From assembly GCF_039871655.1 (NCBI RefSeq), contig NZ_JBDPLZ010000010.1:1-64000 (forward strand): a DNA stretch of 64,000 nt, written 5' to 3'. Shown in pieces: positions 33,762 through 42,279 of this stretch; position 1 is the stretch's first letter; each line of letters opens with the position of its first letter. The notes under the pieces were generated by a model that ran no database searches, was not told the origin of the DNA, and worked only from the letters and a program-made list of their open reading frames with translations. This DNA is from Actinocorallia sp039871655 (GTDB taxonomy: Bacteria; Actinomycetota; Actinomycetes; Streptosporangiales; Streptosporangiaceae). The position numbers and the translations under genes are program-made.

Positions 33762-35131
33762 CTACCGGGGACCCCGGCACTGTCCTGGTTGTACGGGTTC
33801 AGTCGTTCACGAAGGGAGAGGAGATGAGTGCGGGTCATCTTCGCCTTCTGGTCGGCGCTGAAGAAGATCCGGGAGACGTTGCCCGCCCAGGTCATCCCCG
33901 TGTCGGTCGTCTTGAGGAGGCCGTCCTCCTCGATGAGGAGACCGGCGGTCTTCATGCGGGCGATGTCCGCGGCGAAGAGTTCGGGATGCGGGATGCTGCC
34001 GACCTCGATCTCCTGGAGGAGCGAGGGGAACATGACCATCAGCCGGTGCGCCTGCTCCAGCGGGGAACACTCCGTCCCGGCGGAGATCGGCAGCGTCCCT
34101 CCTTGAAGCGCGGACACGTAGCCGCCGATCGACGAGGTGTTGACATACTGGCGCCCGGCCACGTACCCGCGTGACGAGGGCCCCAGCCCGAGTATGTGGC
34201 CGCCGCCGAGCAGATGCCCCTTGACCTGGTCGACGTAGCGGTGCGGGACGCCGCGCCGGGCGAACATGTAGGAATGCTCCGCATCGTAACCGCGCTCGCG
34301 TAGTGAGTCCCGCATGACCTCGAACATCCTGATGTTGCGTTCGTTGGACGGCTTGAGGCTGAATCTGTCGGACTCCTCCACTGTCCGTTTGAACCAGGTG
34401 TTCTCCCACAGGGTGAGCGCATAGGTGTCGATGTAGTCAGGCTCCAGCGAACATCCCTGTGCGATGTCGTCGCGCAGGGTGTCCATGGTCTGGTCGGGCA
34501 GGTTGTAGAGCAGGTCGATCGCGAACTCGGGAATCCCCGCCCGCCTTATCTCGGACACCGCGGCCCGGATGTCGGCCGGGGTCGGCTTGAGGCCCAGCTT
34601 GCGGCGTAGGTCCCCCTTGAACGTCTGAACGCCGAAGCTGACGCGGTTCACCCCGAGGTCACGGAACGTCCTGAGCTTGGCCTCGTCCTTGAGAGTGAGG
34701 GCGTCGCCCTCCATCGTGATCAGTGGGTTTCCGGACAGGTCGAATGACTCTCGGAGAGCCGTGAACACGGCCTCGATGAACTCGGGTTCCACCGAGGTGG
34801 GGGTTCCGCCGCCGAACTCCACCCACTCGACGGCACGTCCGTCGAAGAACTCCGACCGGCCGTATCGGCGGATCTCGGTGACGAGAGCATCGAAGAAGAG
34901 TTCCTTTTCCATGCGGCTCGTCGACTGGTTCAGGGTCTTCAGGAACGGACAGAAGTGGCAGAGGTAGTCACAGAAAGGAATATGGAGGTATACGAGCACC
35001 GGCCGATCATCGGCGGGTAGATCCAAATAGCTGGTGAATCGTGGGACATCAGTGATGGAATCTTCCTCACGACTCAGCTTGGGATAGTAGAAGAACTCCT
35101 GAAGCCGATCTCTGAACTTCAGGCTGCTCAC
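33758..35131 (-). CDS. HemN/HemW-like radical SAM enzyme
   Basis: I choose the GTG at 35131 because it overlaps the carrier-protein stop (GTGA); an ATG at 35182 would overlap it by 55 bases. The 457-residue product has HIPFCDYLCHFC with cluster cysteines 54, 58 and 61, then EFGGGTPTS, RVSFGVQTF, DLLYNLPDQT and a HemN-type C-terminal domain. This architecture is shared by coproporphyrinogen oxidases, HemW and class C radical SAM methyltransferases or cyclopropanases of natural-product pathways. Coupling to a carrier protein and two amino-acid-activating enzymes favours modification of a carrier-bound or activated amino acid. Confidence 0.88.
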   Translation of the reverse strand: MSSLKFRDRLQEFFYYPKLSREEDSITDVPRFTSYLDLPADDRPVLVYLHIPFCDYLCHFCPFLKTLNQSTSRMEKELFFDALVTEIRRYGRSEFFDGRAVEWVEFGGGTPTSVEPEFIEAVFTALRESFDLSGNPLITMEGDALTLKDEAKLRTFRDLGVNRVSFGVQTFKGDLRRKLGLKPTPADIRAAVSEIRRAGIPEFAIDLLYNLPDQTMDTLRDDIAQGCSLEPDYIDTYALTLWENTWFKRTVEESDRFSLKPSNERNIRMFEVMRDSLRERGYDAEHSYMFARRGVPHRYVDQVKGHLLGGGHILGLGPSSRGYVAGRQYVNTSSIGGYVSALQGGTLPISAGTECSPLEQAHRLMVMFPSLLQEIEVGSIPHPELFAADIARMKTAGLLIEEDGLLKTTDTGMTWAGNVSRIFFSADQKAKMTRTHLLSLRERLNPYNQDSAGVPGR

Positions 35132-35412
35132 CGTCGGCCGCCCCCTGCTTTTCGCTTGAGCATCACGCTGATGCGCTCGCATGTCTCGAAGTTTTCGGGG
35201 CGCAGGTCAACGGCGCCCACAACGATCCCGTAGCGCTCCTCGATACATACGATGAGACGCACGAGATCGAATGAAGCGAGCAGTCCGCTGGAAACAAGTG
35301 GTAGGTCTACCGGCACCTCGGGTACCCCGACCAGATCCTCTACGATCAGGAGCTCACTCAATTCTCGCGGGCTCGGCACAGATCCCCCTGTTTTCGCCCC
35401 ACTGTGAATCAT
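35128..35412 (-). CDS. Small acyl/aminoacyl carrier protein of the radical-SAM cassette
   Basis: From the ATG at 35412 the product has 94 residues; a TTG at 35430 is an alternative. VSSGLLASFDLVRLI contains the likely phosphopantetheine serine (Ser47), in the arrangement SGLLxSF seen in carriers paired with amino acid:carrier ligases. Its stop overlaps the radical-SAM start (GTGA), making it the first gene of the cassette. It is quite different from the carrier at 6350, which argues for a separate, dedicated pathway. Confidence 0.78.
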   Translation of the reverse strand: MIHSGAKTGGSVPSPRELSELLIVEDLVGVPEVPVDLPLVSSGLLASFDLVRLIVCIEERYGIVVGAVDLRPENFETCERISVMLKRKAGGGRR

Positions 35413-35612
35413 TTCCCTCGAGTAATACAAAGTTCGGGCGCGGACTCCTCCTCCATCATGCCATCATTTATCCCATTTCTAGCTATCTGTCCTCTTCTGG
35501 ACATTCGCCTGTTTCACCACTCGTTTTCCCGCCTTTCGCTACGACCTCTCTTGCCCCAGAACCTCGGCAGCGCATACACGTAATGCCGCACGGCAGGCAT
35601 CCGGTGGAACAT

Positions 35613-35633
35613 CCGCTCATGCCGCGAGCTGAG
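35613..35633. repeat. 21-bp direct repeat, copy 2
   Basis: Exact match to 30918-30938. It lies in the 270-base spacer between the cassette's first gene and the broken integrase, which otherwise holds AT-richer sequence (35450-35520) that may contain the cassette promoter. Confidence 0.75.
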
Positions 35634-35682
35634 TGGGCGCTGGCCCCTGGCGTTCCCTGCCGGCGGGGTTCACGTTCGGTTC

Positions 35683-36237
35683 ATGACCTTCTTCGATGAG
35701 CTCCTTGTGGCGGGTGGCAACACCGCGAACACCGATCCTCTGGGCAGGGTCACCGACGCCTACCTGTCCCGCTACAAGGGCACTTCCCGTGCCCACACCG
35801 CATCCGACCTCCGGGTCTTCCTCACCTGGTGCACCGAGAGGAACCTGGAGCCACTCACCGTTCAGCTCCCAGCCGGATCGTCCTGGTGCCGCTACCGCCA
35901 GCGGTCGGACGAGCCATCGAACGCGCAGTCGACGACCGGACCGCCGGGCCGATCCCGCGGAACACCAGAGGAACCCGGATGGATCGTCACGCCGCCACCA
36001 GGCGCCTGCGCCGCCTGGCCGCAGTGTCGATCATCCGACTCCCCGCGCATGCACCCCCACATGCTCCGGCACACCTTCGTCACCACCATGCTGGACGCTG
36101 GCGTCGACCTGCGCGACGTCCAGATCGCCGCACGCCACGCCGACCCCCGCACCGCCATGCGCTACGACCGCGCCCGCTACAACCTCGACCGACACCCCGA
36201 CTACATCCTCGCCGCCTACATGGCCTCCGGCACCTGA
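35683..36237 (+). pseudogene. Broken tyrosine recombinase (integrase)
   Basis: The frame starts with a core-binding segment (LGRVTDAYLSRYKG, AHTASDLRVFLTW) and ends with the catalytic C-terminus MHPHMLRHTFVTT, ARHADPRTAMRYDRA. The middle is damaged. Integrase-like sequence IVLVPLPPAVGRAIERAVDD continues in another frame (about 35876-36030), and roughly a hundred residues between the two halves, including the first catalytic arginine region, seem to be missing. So there is an internal deletion plus at least two frame changes. It points towards the attachment-like tRNA fragment at 37786. Confidence 0.8.
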
Positions 36238-36346
36238 CCGCACCTCGTCCCTCTGCCGACGACCGGATATTCCTCAGATCGAGGCAGAAGATCGGGGACT
36301 CCACGGAAAGCGGGGAACATCAGGCGCGGGCCTTTGCTCGCGGTAC

Positions 36347-36805
36347 TCAGTGGGAGTGTCCGTGGATGCGGTTGCGGGCGGACAGGTAGTCGTGGAATTC
36401 GGCGTGACGGAACTGGTAGATCGGACCGACGGCTCGCAGCAGGCCCAGTCGGTGGGCGTCGTCGAGGAAGCGCATCAGGTCGCGGGGCAGGCGCTCGCGC
36501 GCGGACAGCCAGTAGCTCACCGGGAGGTAGATCAGCCAGGCGTGGTGGCGGGTGTGGATGAGCGCCATCGTCAGTACCGTAGTGATGCCTTCAACCAGCC
36601 CGACGGCGACCACCGCCATGCCGTCCCGGGTGAACTCGGGCACGAGGCCGTGGATGATCGCGGTGACGGCCCAGGTGGTCCCGATGAGAATCGTGGCGGT
36701 GTACAGCACGCGTGTGATGTTGAGGGTCCGGTCGGCTCGCCAAGTGCTCAGCGGGGTACCGGCCCGCCCTGTGGAGACCGGCATCAAGGCACACGTGATC
36801 ACCAT
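36347..36805 (-). pseudogene. C-terminal remnant of a NACHT/STAND NTPase membrane protein
   Basis: The 152 residues carry two hydrophobic segments and then LPRDLMRFLDDAHRLGLLR and YQFRHAEFHDYL, the typical tail of large actinomycete NACHT-domain proteins. The nucleotide-binding part that should precede it is absent; instead the frame begins 7 bases inside the end of the DUF6928 gene. I read it as a truncated leftover, probably not functional. Full-length relatives are several hundred residues long and some defend against phage. Confidence 0.6.
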
Positions 36806-37560
36806 TGGTCGGCGTTGATCTCCTTGACGCTGCCGTCGGGCTGGAGTCGGAACATGCGGGGCGGCCCCATCGCTTCCAGGGCGGCTTTCATCTCCGCCTT
36901 GCGGGCCGCGACGGCCTCGACGTCGGGATCGCTGACCTGGAAACCGATGAGCTCGACGGCCTCGGCATCGAGCTCATCGGGGTCGGGCATCCCTTCGATG
37001 ACGAAGCCGAAGAACGCCTCCAATGCGTCCTCGCCCAGCTCCAGCGGGTGGAAGGGCAGAGGATAGGGCCCTTGGGCGGGCCAGCCCTCAAGGGGCTCGA
37101 CCGGGTGTTCACCTGCCCAGTACGGCAGTTCGAAGGGGAAGGGCTCTCCGATGTTCTCCATGATGCCGCTGTCGGGAGACAGGCTCAGTGACCGGATCAG
37201 CAGGCCGTCCTCCCAGACGGCGAAGGCCAGCCAGTCGACGACGCTGTGCATCGCGTGCAGGACGAGCCGTCTGCCTTTGCTCGCCTCGACGATCGGCGCG
37301 GGCAGCTCTGAGGGGCGGTCGAGCATCAGGTGCCGGGAGCAGACCACGTCGACTCCGGAGAAGCTCCCGGCGTAGACGATGTCTTCTGGAGGGTAGGTGC
37401 CCTCGAAGAGGGTGCTTCCCTCGGCTGGACTCCGGGGCCAGCCCGGATGCACCAGCTCCACGAGATCCTCGGTCTTGACCGGGTCGGCCGACGGCGCCGC
37501 CCTCAGCCTCTCGACGAGGTCGACATCCGAATAGGCGATCAGCCCTGTCTTCGCACCCAT
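36799..37560 (-). CDS. DUF6928-family protein
   Basis: The ATG at 37560 gives 253 residues beginning MGAKTGLIAYSD, the usual start of DUF6928 proteins, which are widespread in actinomycetes and of unknown function. No catalytic motif can be named. An upstream extension in the same frame lacks coding character. It lies between the integrase remnant and the tRNA-fragment scar, so it may belong to the inserted element. Confidence 0.72.
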   Translation of the reverse strand: MGAKTGLIAYSDVDLVERLRAAPSADPVKTEDLVELVHPGWPRSPAEGSTLFEGTYPPEDIVYAGSFSGVDVVCSRHLMLDRPSELPAPIVEASKGRRLVLHAMHSVVDWLAFAVWEDGLLIRSLSLSPDSGIMENIGEPFPFELPYWAGEHPVEPLEGWPAQGPYPLPFHPLELGEDALEAFFGFVIEGMPDPDELDAEAVELIGFQVSDPDVEAVAARKAEMKAALEAMGPPRMFRLQPDGSVKEINADQW

Positions 37561-37785
37561 GGCCTTCCCCAAAAGCGATGATCGACGGTAAGAAGAGCAA
37601 CATACAAGGCCGAATGAGGCGCCCCCTGGGCTACCTCGAAGGTTCCAGACAGTCACCGCGACTCGGGCCTGGCGCGAGACGTACTCATCTGCCGCAGGCA
37701 GAGCGTGGCCGGCGGGGGACCGGTCGGACGTCATCGGGGTCTGGTGCGCAACTGGGTCGGGTCGGTATCTGATGGTGGGCTGGGT

Positions 37786-37810
37786 CAGGTTCAAATCCTG
37801 TCGTCCCGAC
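37786..37810 (+). other. 3' tRNA fragment (tRNA-Pro-like), probable attachment-site scar
   Basis: CAGGTTCAAATCCTG followed by TCGTCCCGAC reads as a tRNA T-arm plus the 3' acceptor strand. It matches my memory of actinomycete tRNA-Pro, whose acceptor begins CGGGACG. The 5' half of such a tRNA is not present in the preceding 150 bases. A free 3' end of this kind is what remains at one border when an integrative element recombines into a tRNA gene. Confidence 0.65.
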
Positions 37811-37826
37811 GGTAAAGCAGCAGGTC

Positions 37827-37861
37827 AGAGGCCTGATCGCTCACAGAGTGATCAGGCCTCT
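37827..37861. terminator. Long hairpin after the tRNA fragment
   Basis: AGAGGCCTGATC (37827-37838) pairs perfectly with GATCAGGCCTCT (37850-37861). A G-U pair and three more base pairs extend the stem inward to a three-base ACA loop. It begins 16 bases after the tRNA 3' end, the usual place of a tRNA gene terminator, which suggests the sequence to the right is the original chromosomal flank of the tRNA gene. Confidence 0.75.
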
Positions 37862-38479
37862 CGGCTTTGTGACCGTCGTTTGACCGCAGCCCCGAACGTG
37901 CCGACCGGTCCCGACCGCTGCCCCTGGATCCCAGCTCTGACCGGGTGGCCGCGGTCGAAGAGCCTTGGCCGGCCTTCGTGTTCAAACGAACTCCACGCGG
38001 ACTGGCCGCTTCGCGGTGGCTGCCCGATTTTGCTGGCCGCCGCGACAGAAAATCTACGCCGTAAAGGCGGCTGGTGGGTGGCCCTGCTCGAACTGGCAGG
38101 GAGACACACGGAGGCGATGAATCCAAAGGGTTTCATCCTTCCAGGGTCCCGGCAGCCGCCTGCCGGTTGTAGGCAAGACGTCCTGTTTCAGGGCCCTTGA
38201 CCTTTTTCCAAGATCGCTTGTCGCCCGTTTGTCACCGGGACAGGATGTGCTTCTCTGACATCTAGAGCGACCAGCCAGACCAGATCGATATGGCTGGTCG
38301 CTGTGGGACTTCTTGTTGCTGCCCATGATGGTCTCGTCGAGGGGCTTGGCCGACGGTCTCCGGTTCGTGCCCGCACCCCCGAGGAGGCCGCCGTCTGACG
38401 ATCCTCGTCCGCTCAAAAGTGCGCCTTGCCATGAAGTGCAGTAAGTCTGCATTGGGCCTAATGGGGGTGTTCGGCGGGC
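37862..38479. other. Intergenic stretch with one inverted repeat
   Basis: I find no convincing gene here; the short frames lack codon bias. AGCGACCAGCCA (38266-38277) and TGGCTGGTCGCT (38291-38302) form a perfect 12-bp stem with a 13-base loop, possibly a terminator for the leftward carboxylase gene or a border element of an old insertion. GC content is lower than in the flanking genes. Confidence 0.5.
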
Positions 38480-40054
38480 TCAGAGGGGGATGTTGCCGTG
38501 TTTGCGAGGAAGGGTGTGCAGGCGCTTGTTCTGCAGGGCGGCGAAGGCTTCGGCGACCGCCGTGCGGGTCTCGTGGGGGAGGATCACCTCGTCGACGTAG
38601 CCGCGTTCGGCGGAGACGTAGGGGTTGCAGAAGTCCCGGGTGTACTCGGCCAGGAGGCGGCCGCGCTCGGCCGCCGGGTCTGCGGCGGCCTTCACGGTCC
38701 GGTGGTGCAGGACGGTGACGGCGCTCTCGGCGCCCATGACGGCGATCTCGGCCGTCGGCCAGGCGAAGTTGATGTCGGTGCCCAGGTGCTTGGAGCCCAT
38801 CACCCCGTAGCCGCCCCCGTAGGCCTTACGGGTGACGACGGTGACCATCGGGACGGTGGCCTCGGCGTAGGCGTAGATCAGCTTGGCTCCGCGGCGGATG
38901 ATGCCGCCGCGCTCCTGGTCGAGGCTCGGGAGGAAACCCGGCACGTCCACGATGCTGAGGATGGGGATGTTGAAGGCGTCGCAGGTGCGGATGAAGCGGG
39001 CGGCCTTCTCGCTGGCGTCGATGTCGAGAGCGCCGGCCATGTGCATGGGCTGGTTGGCCACCACGCCTACGCTGCGGCCGTCAATCCGCCCGAAGCCGCA
39101 GATCATGTTGGGAGCGAAGAGGGGCTGGACCTCGAGCAGCTCGCCCTCGTCCAGGACGGTGTGGACGACCTTGTGCATGTCGTAGGGCCGGTTGCGGCTG
39201 TCGGGGATCAGCGAGTCGAGGGCCAGGTCCTCCTCGGTGAACTCGCGCGGCTCGGTGGCGGCGTAGACGGGCGGCTCGTCCAGGTTGTTCGACGGCAGGT
39301 AGCTCAGGAGCAGACGCACGTACTCGAAGGCCGCCTTCTCATCGTGCGCCAGATGGTGGGCGACGCCGGAGATCGTGCTGTGGCTGTGCGCGCCGCCGAG
39401 TTCCTCGCGGTCCACTTCGTGCCCGGTGACCGTCTTGAGGACCTCGGGTCCGGTGACGAACATGTGCGAGGTGCCCTCGACCATCACGATGAAGTCGGTG
39501 ATCGCCGGGGCGTACACGGCGCCGCCGGCGCAGGGCCCGGCCATGAGGGAGATCTGCGGGATCACCCCGGACGCCCGAACGTGCCGCTTGACCAGTTCCG
39601 CGTAATAGGCGAGGGAGACCACTCCTTCCTGGATGCGGGCGCCACCGGAGTCGTTGATGCTGATGATCGGGCATCCGGTGCGCAAGGCCAGGTCCATCAC
39701 CTTGACGACCTTCTCGCCGTACACCTCGCCCAGCGAACCTCCGAAGACGGTGAAGTCCTGGGAGAACACGCAGACCCGCCGGCCATCGATGGTGCCGTAG
39801 CCGGTGATCACTCCGTCGCCGAAGGGGCGGTCCTCATCCAGGCCGAGGGCGGGGCTGCGGTGACGGGCCAGTGCGTCGAGCTCACGGAAGGATCCGGGGT
39901 CGAGCAGGCCCTCGATCCGTTCGCGGGCCGTCAGCTTCCCCTTCCCGCGCTGGCGCTCGACCGCGCGAGGGTCTTGCGGCTCGGCGAGACGGGCCCTGCG
40001 CCGCCGCAGCTCCTCCAGTTTCTCCGCCGTCGCTCCTGCGAGGTCATCAGGCAT
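38480..40054 (-). CDS. Acyl-CoA carboxylase beta (carboxyltransferase) subunit
   Basis: The 524-residue protein is a complete biotin-dependent carboxyltransferase of the propionyl/acetyl-CoA carboxylase type. It has the N-terminal RGKGKLTARERIEGLLD, DSGGARIQEGV, the oxyanion region MAGPCAGGAVYAP, and in the C-terminal half VDVPGFLP with AYAEATVP and KAYGGGYGVMGSK. It transfers CO2 from biotin to propionyl- or acetyl-CoA to give methylmalonyl- or malonyl-CoA. The biotin-carrying alpha subunit is not in the window. It looks like normal chromosome. Confidence 0.95.
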   Translation of the reverse strand: MPDDLAGATAEKLEELRRRRARLAEPQDPRAVERQRGKGKLTARERIEGLLDPGSFRELDALARHRSPALGLDEDRPFGDGVITGYGTIDGRRVCVFSQDFTVFGGSLGEVYGEKVVKVMDLALRTGCPIISINDSGGARIQEGVVSLAYYAELVKRHVRASGVIPQISLMAGPCAGGAVYAPAITDFIVMVEGTSHMFVTGPEVLKTVTGHEVDREELGGAHSHSTISGVAHHLAHDEKAAFEYVRLLLSYLPSNNLDEPPVYAATEPREFTEEDLALDSLIPDSRNRPYDMHKVVHTVLDEGELLEVQPLFAPNMICGFGRIDGRSVGVVANQPMHMAGALDIDASEKAARFIRTCDAFNIPILSIVDVPGFLPSLDQERGGIIRRGAKLIYAYAEATVPMVTVVTRKAYGGGYGVMGSKHLGTDINFAWPTAEIAVMGAESAVTVLHHRTVKAAADPAAERGRLLAEYTRDFCNPYVSAERGYVDEVILPHETRTAVAEAFAALQNKRLHTLPRKHGNIPL

Positions 40055-40156
40055 TGCGTCTCCCGCCGTCAGCCGATTCGGTGGAGCGTATCGCCGATCG
40101 GTATGGGAATATCCAGAGTCTGGCGATATATAGCGTTACCGCAGATTTTCCTGAGC

Positions 40157-40345
40157 AGATGATGCCGGTGGCGAGGGCCACGGGATCCCCGTGTACGGCA
40201 CGAACAAGATCTCGCACAGCACCTTGCGGTCGTCCGGTCGAGGACGGCCACGACCGCTCGACACCGGCCGGGGCGGCAACGGCTCGGCCCGCTCCCACAA
40301 CCCGCCCCGCGAACGCCTCGAACCCCGCCGACCACCCGGCCGCCA
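40157..40345 (-). mobile_element. IS5-family transposase remnant
   Basis: On the leftward strand a short segment reads LWERAEPLPPRP, GRGRPRPDDRKVL, FVPYTGIPW, the recognisable N-terminal region of IS5-type transposases. Upstream codons continue in a shifted frame, and the catalytic DDE part and inverted ends are missing. It fills much of the gap between the carboxylase and the methyltransferase genes and is a decayed insertion scar. Confidence 0.65.
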
Positions 40346-40661
40346 CGTCCGCCTGCCACCGGGATCGCCGAGAGTGCCTCGTGGGCAGCGCTCGTCATCG
40401 CTTCGACCCCGGTGTCGCGGCGTGTATCCGAGACGGTTCCTCGGTGGATCGGCTTTTTCTAGCCAGTAAGACAATCCTGTATATATAGAGTGAACGACTG
40501 AGATCAGCCTATGACCGATATCTCCTCGCCTTGGGCCCGCGGCGAAAGCGGCGGCCGCACGTGGATGTCCATGACGTGATCCCGCCTGGGACGCATCGCC
40601 GGGACGGGGGAGGACGGCCCCTGGGGCCTGTCGGCGGGATGAGCCGGAGACGAGGGGCCGC

Positions 40662-41501
40662 ATGGCGGAGAAAGCACTGGAAGACGTGGATCCGACGGTG
40701 CCGAGCATGGCGCGGATCTACGACTACGGGCTGGGCGGGACCGACAACCACCCCGTGGACCGGGAGATCAGCGACAGGGTCGGCACGGTGATGCCGGAGT
40801 CGCGAAAGGTCGCGGTGCTGAACCGGGCGCTGCTGCGGCGGGCCGTCCGGTACCTGGCGGGTGAGGCCGGCATCCGGCAGTTCCTCGACCTCGGCTCGGG
40901 GCTGCCCACGCGGGACAACACCCACCAGGTGGCGGGGCGGGAGGCACCGGACGTCCGGGTCGTCTACGTCGACGACGACCCGACGGTCCGGGGGCACGCC
41001 GCCGCGCTGCTGTCGGGGGACGGCCGGACGGCGGTGGTCACCGCCGACCTGCGCGACACCGAGGCGGTCCTGGCGCATCCGGACGTCGTGCGACTCCTCG
41101 ACTTCGATGAGCCGCTGGGCGTTCTGATGAGCGGCATCCTCCACCATTTTCCCGCGTCCGACGACCCTGCCGGAATCGCCGCCGCCTACCTGGCCCCGGC
41201 CGCGTCCGGAAGCCATCTGCTGATCAGCCACTTCCACCGGGGCGTGCCCGAGGCCGCGGAACTGGAGCGCAAGTTCGTCGCGAGCCTCGGCAGCGGCTGG
41301 TTCCGCACCACAGAGGAGATCACCGCGTACTTCGGCGACCTCCGGCTTCTGGCGCCCGGCGTCGTCCCTGCCTCCCTGTGGCGGCCTGACCCCGCCTACG
41401 ACCTCGCGCTCTTCCCCGGCATCGCCACCCGCTCCGGCCATGAGACGGAGGTCGGCCCCATCGAGTCGCTCATCGTCGGAGGCGTCGCCCGCAAGGAGTG
41501 A
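40662..41501 (+). CDS. SAM-dependent methyltransferase, DUF574 family (PF04672)
   Basis: The 279-residue protein has the family's hallmarks: MARIYDYGLGGTDN near the N-terminus, FLDLGSGLPTRDNTHQVA for SAM binding, VVYVDDDP, and MSGILHHFP. This family is present in many copies in actinomycetes and its substrates are unknown. There is no obvious operon partner, and the region upstream is the transposase scar. Confidence 0.85.
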   Translation: MAEKALEDVDPTVPSMARIYDYGLGGTDNHPVDREISDRVGTVMPESRKVAVLNRALLRRAVRYLAGEAGIRQFLDLGSGLPTRDNTHQVAGREAPDVRVVYVDDDPTVRGHAAALLSGDGRTAVVTADLRDTEAVLAHPDVVRLLDFDEPLGVLMSGILHHFPASDDPAGIAAAYLAPAASGSHLLISHFHRGVPEAAELERKFVASLGSGWFRTTEEITAYFGDLRLLAPGVVPASLWRPDPAYDLALFPGIATRSGHETEVGPIESLIVGGVARKE

Positions 41502-41607
41502 CGCCCGCCGACGGCCTGACCCCGGGGTGTCGTCCTTTGAGAATGAGTTCGCACCAGGTGCCGCCGACGTTGACGACCAGACCGCCCGCCCCGTGGGGCG
41601 GGCTCTG

Positions 41608-42279
41608 TCATCGCGTCCAGGCCTGTCTGAGGGCTCGGATCTCAGCTGGGCTGCTTTCCCGGGCGATGAAGGGAATCTCCAGCGCGTAGCGCATGCGGTC
41701 GCGGGGGATCCGGCGGTGCACTTCAGCGACGTCCTCGAGGATCTTGCCGTACAGGGACGCGCCGTCCATGCAGAAGATGTCGATCAGGACGAGGCGCCCG
41801 TCGACGGCTCGGCGTACGTGAGCGTCGTTCAGGTCGAGCCCGTCCCACCAGGGCGTCGAGGCCCGGTACCGTGCGTCGATCTCGCGGGCCGCCCGGCGTA
41901 CCCTCTCGAACTCGGCATCGCCGCCGCCGCGGCGCCACTGCTCGGCGATCCGCTCGGCGGCCGTGCCGTCCACGGGAGCGACGAACTCCAGGAAGACCAC
42001 CGAACCGCCGCCGTCGAGATCTGCGGCCAGCTCGATCTTCGGCAGCCATCGGCTGCCGACGCACTCGCGGCACAGGTCCACGAACGCCGCATACGCGGGG
42101 TCGAAAGGGCAGACCCGGGCGACGAGCCCGCCCTCAGGGGAACGCAGCGCCGTCGCCCAGTCACCCGCCCCGAACGGCACCCAGCCCGCTCCCACCAACT
42201 CGGCGAGGACCTGTCGATGCGACAGCACCGCCCAGGCCAGCCGGGGAATTCGGGGACGGTCGGCATTCGGTTCGGCCAC
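41608..42279 (-). CDS. Hypothetical protein, weak resemblance to a kinase-like C-lobe
   Basis: From the GTG at 42279 the product has 223 residues with good codon bias. LDLNDAHVRRAVDGRLVLID recalls the catalytic and metal-binding loops of phosphotransferase-like folds, but the normal HxD...DFD pattern is not clear. The start is uncertain because GGGGAG touches the GTG, and the frame runs open upstream through sequence without codon bias. I do not recognise the family. Confidence 0.5.
   Translation of the reverse strand: MAEPNADRPRIPRLAWAVLSHRQVLAELVGAGWVPFGAGDWATALRSPEGGLVARVCPFDPAYAAFVDLCRECVGSRWLPKIELAADLDGGGSVVFLEFVAPVDGTAAERIAEQWRRGGGDAEFERVRRAAREIDARYRASTPWWDGLDLNDAHVRRAVDGRLVLIDIFCMDGASLYGKILEDVAEVHRRIPRDRMRYALEIPFIARESSPAEIRALRQAWTR

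Noticed and set aside
37791..38130. Minus-strand frame that might be an integrase C-terminus next to the tRNA fragment.
   Set aside because: The tail is short, has no catalytic motif and no codon bias. The recognisable integrase remnant lies on the other side, at 35683.
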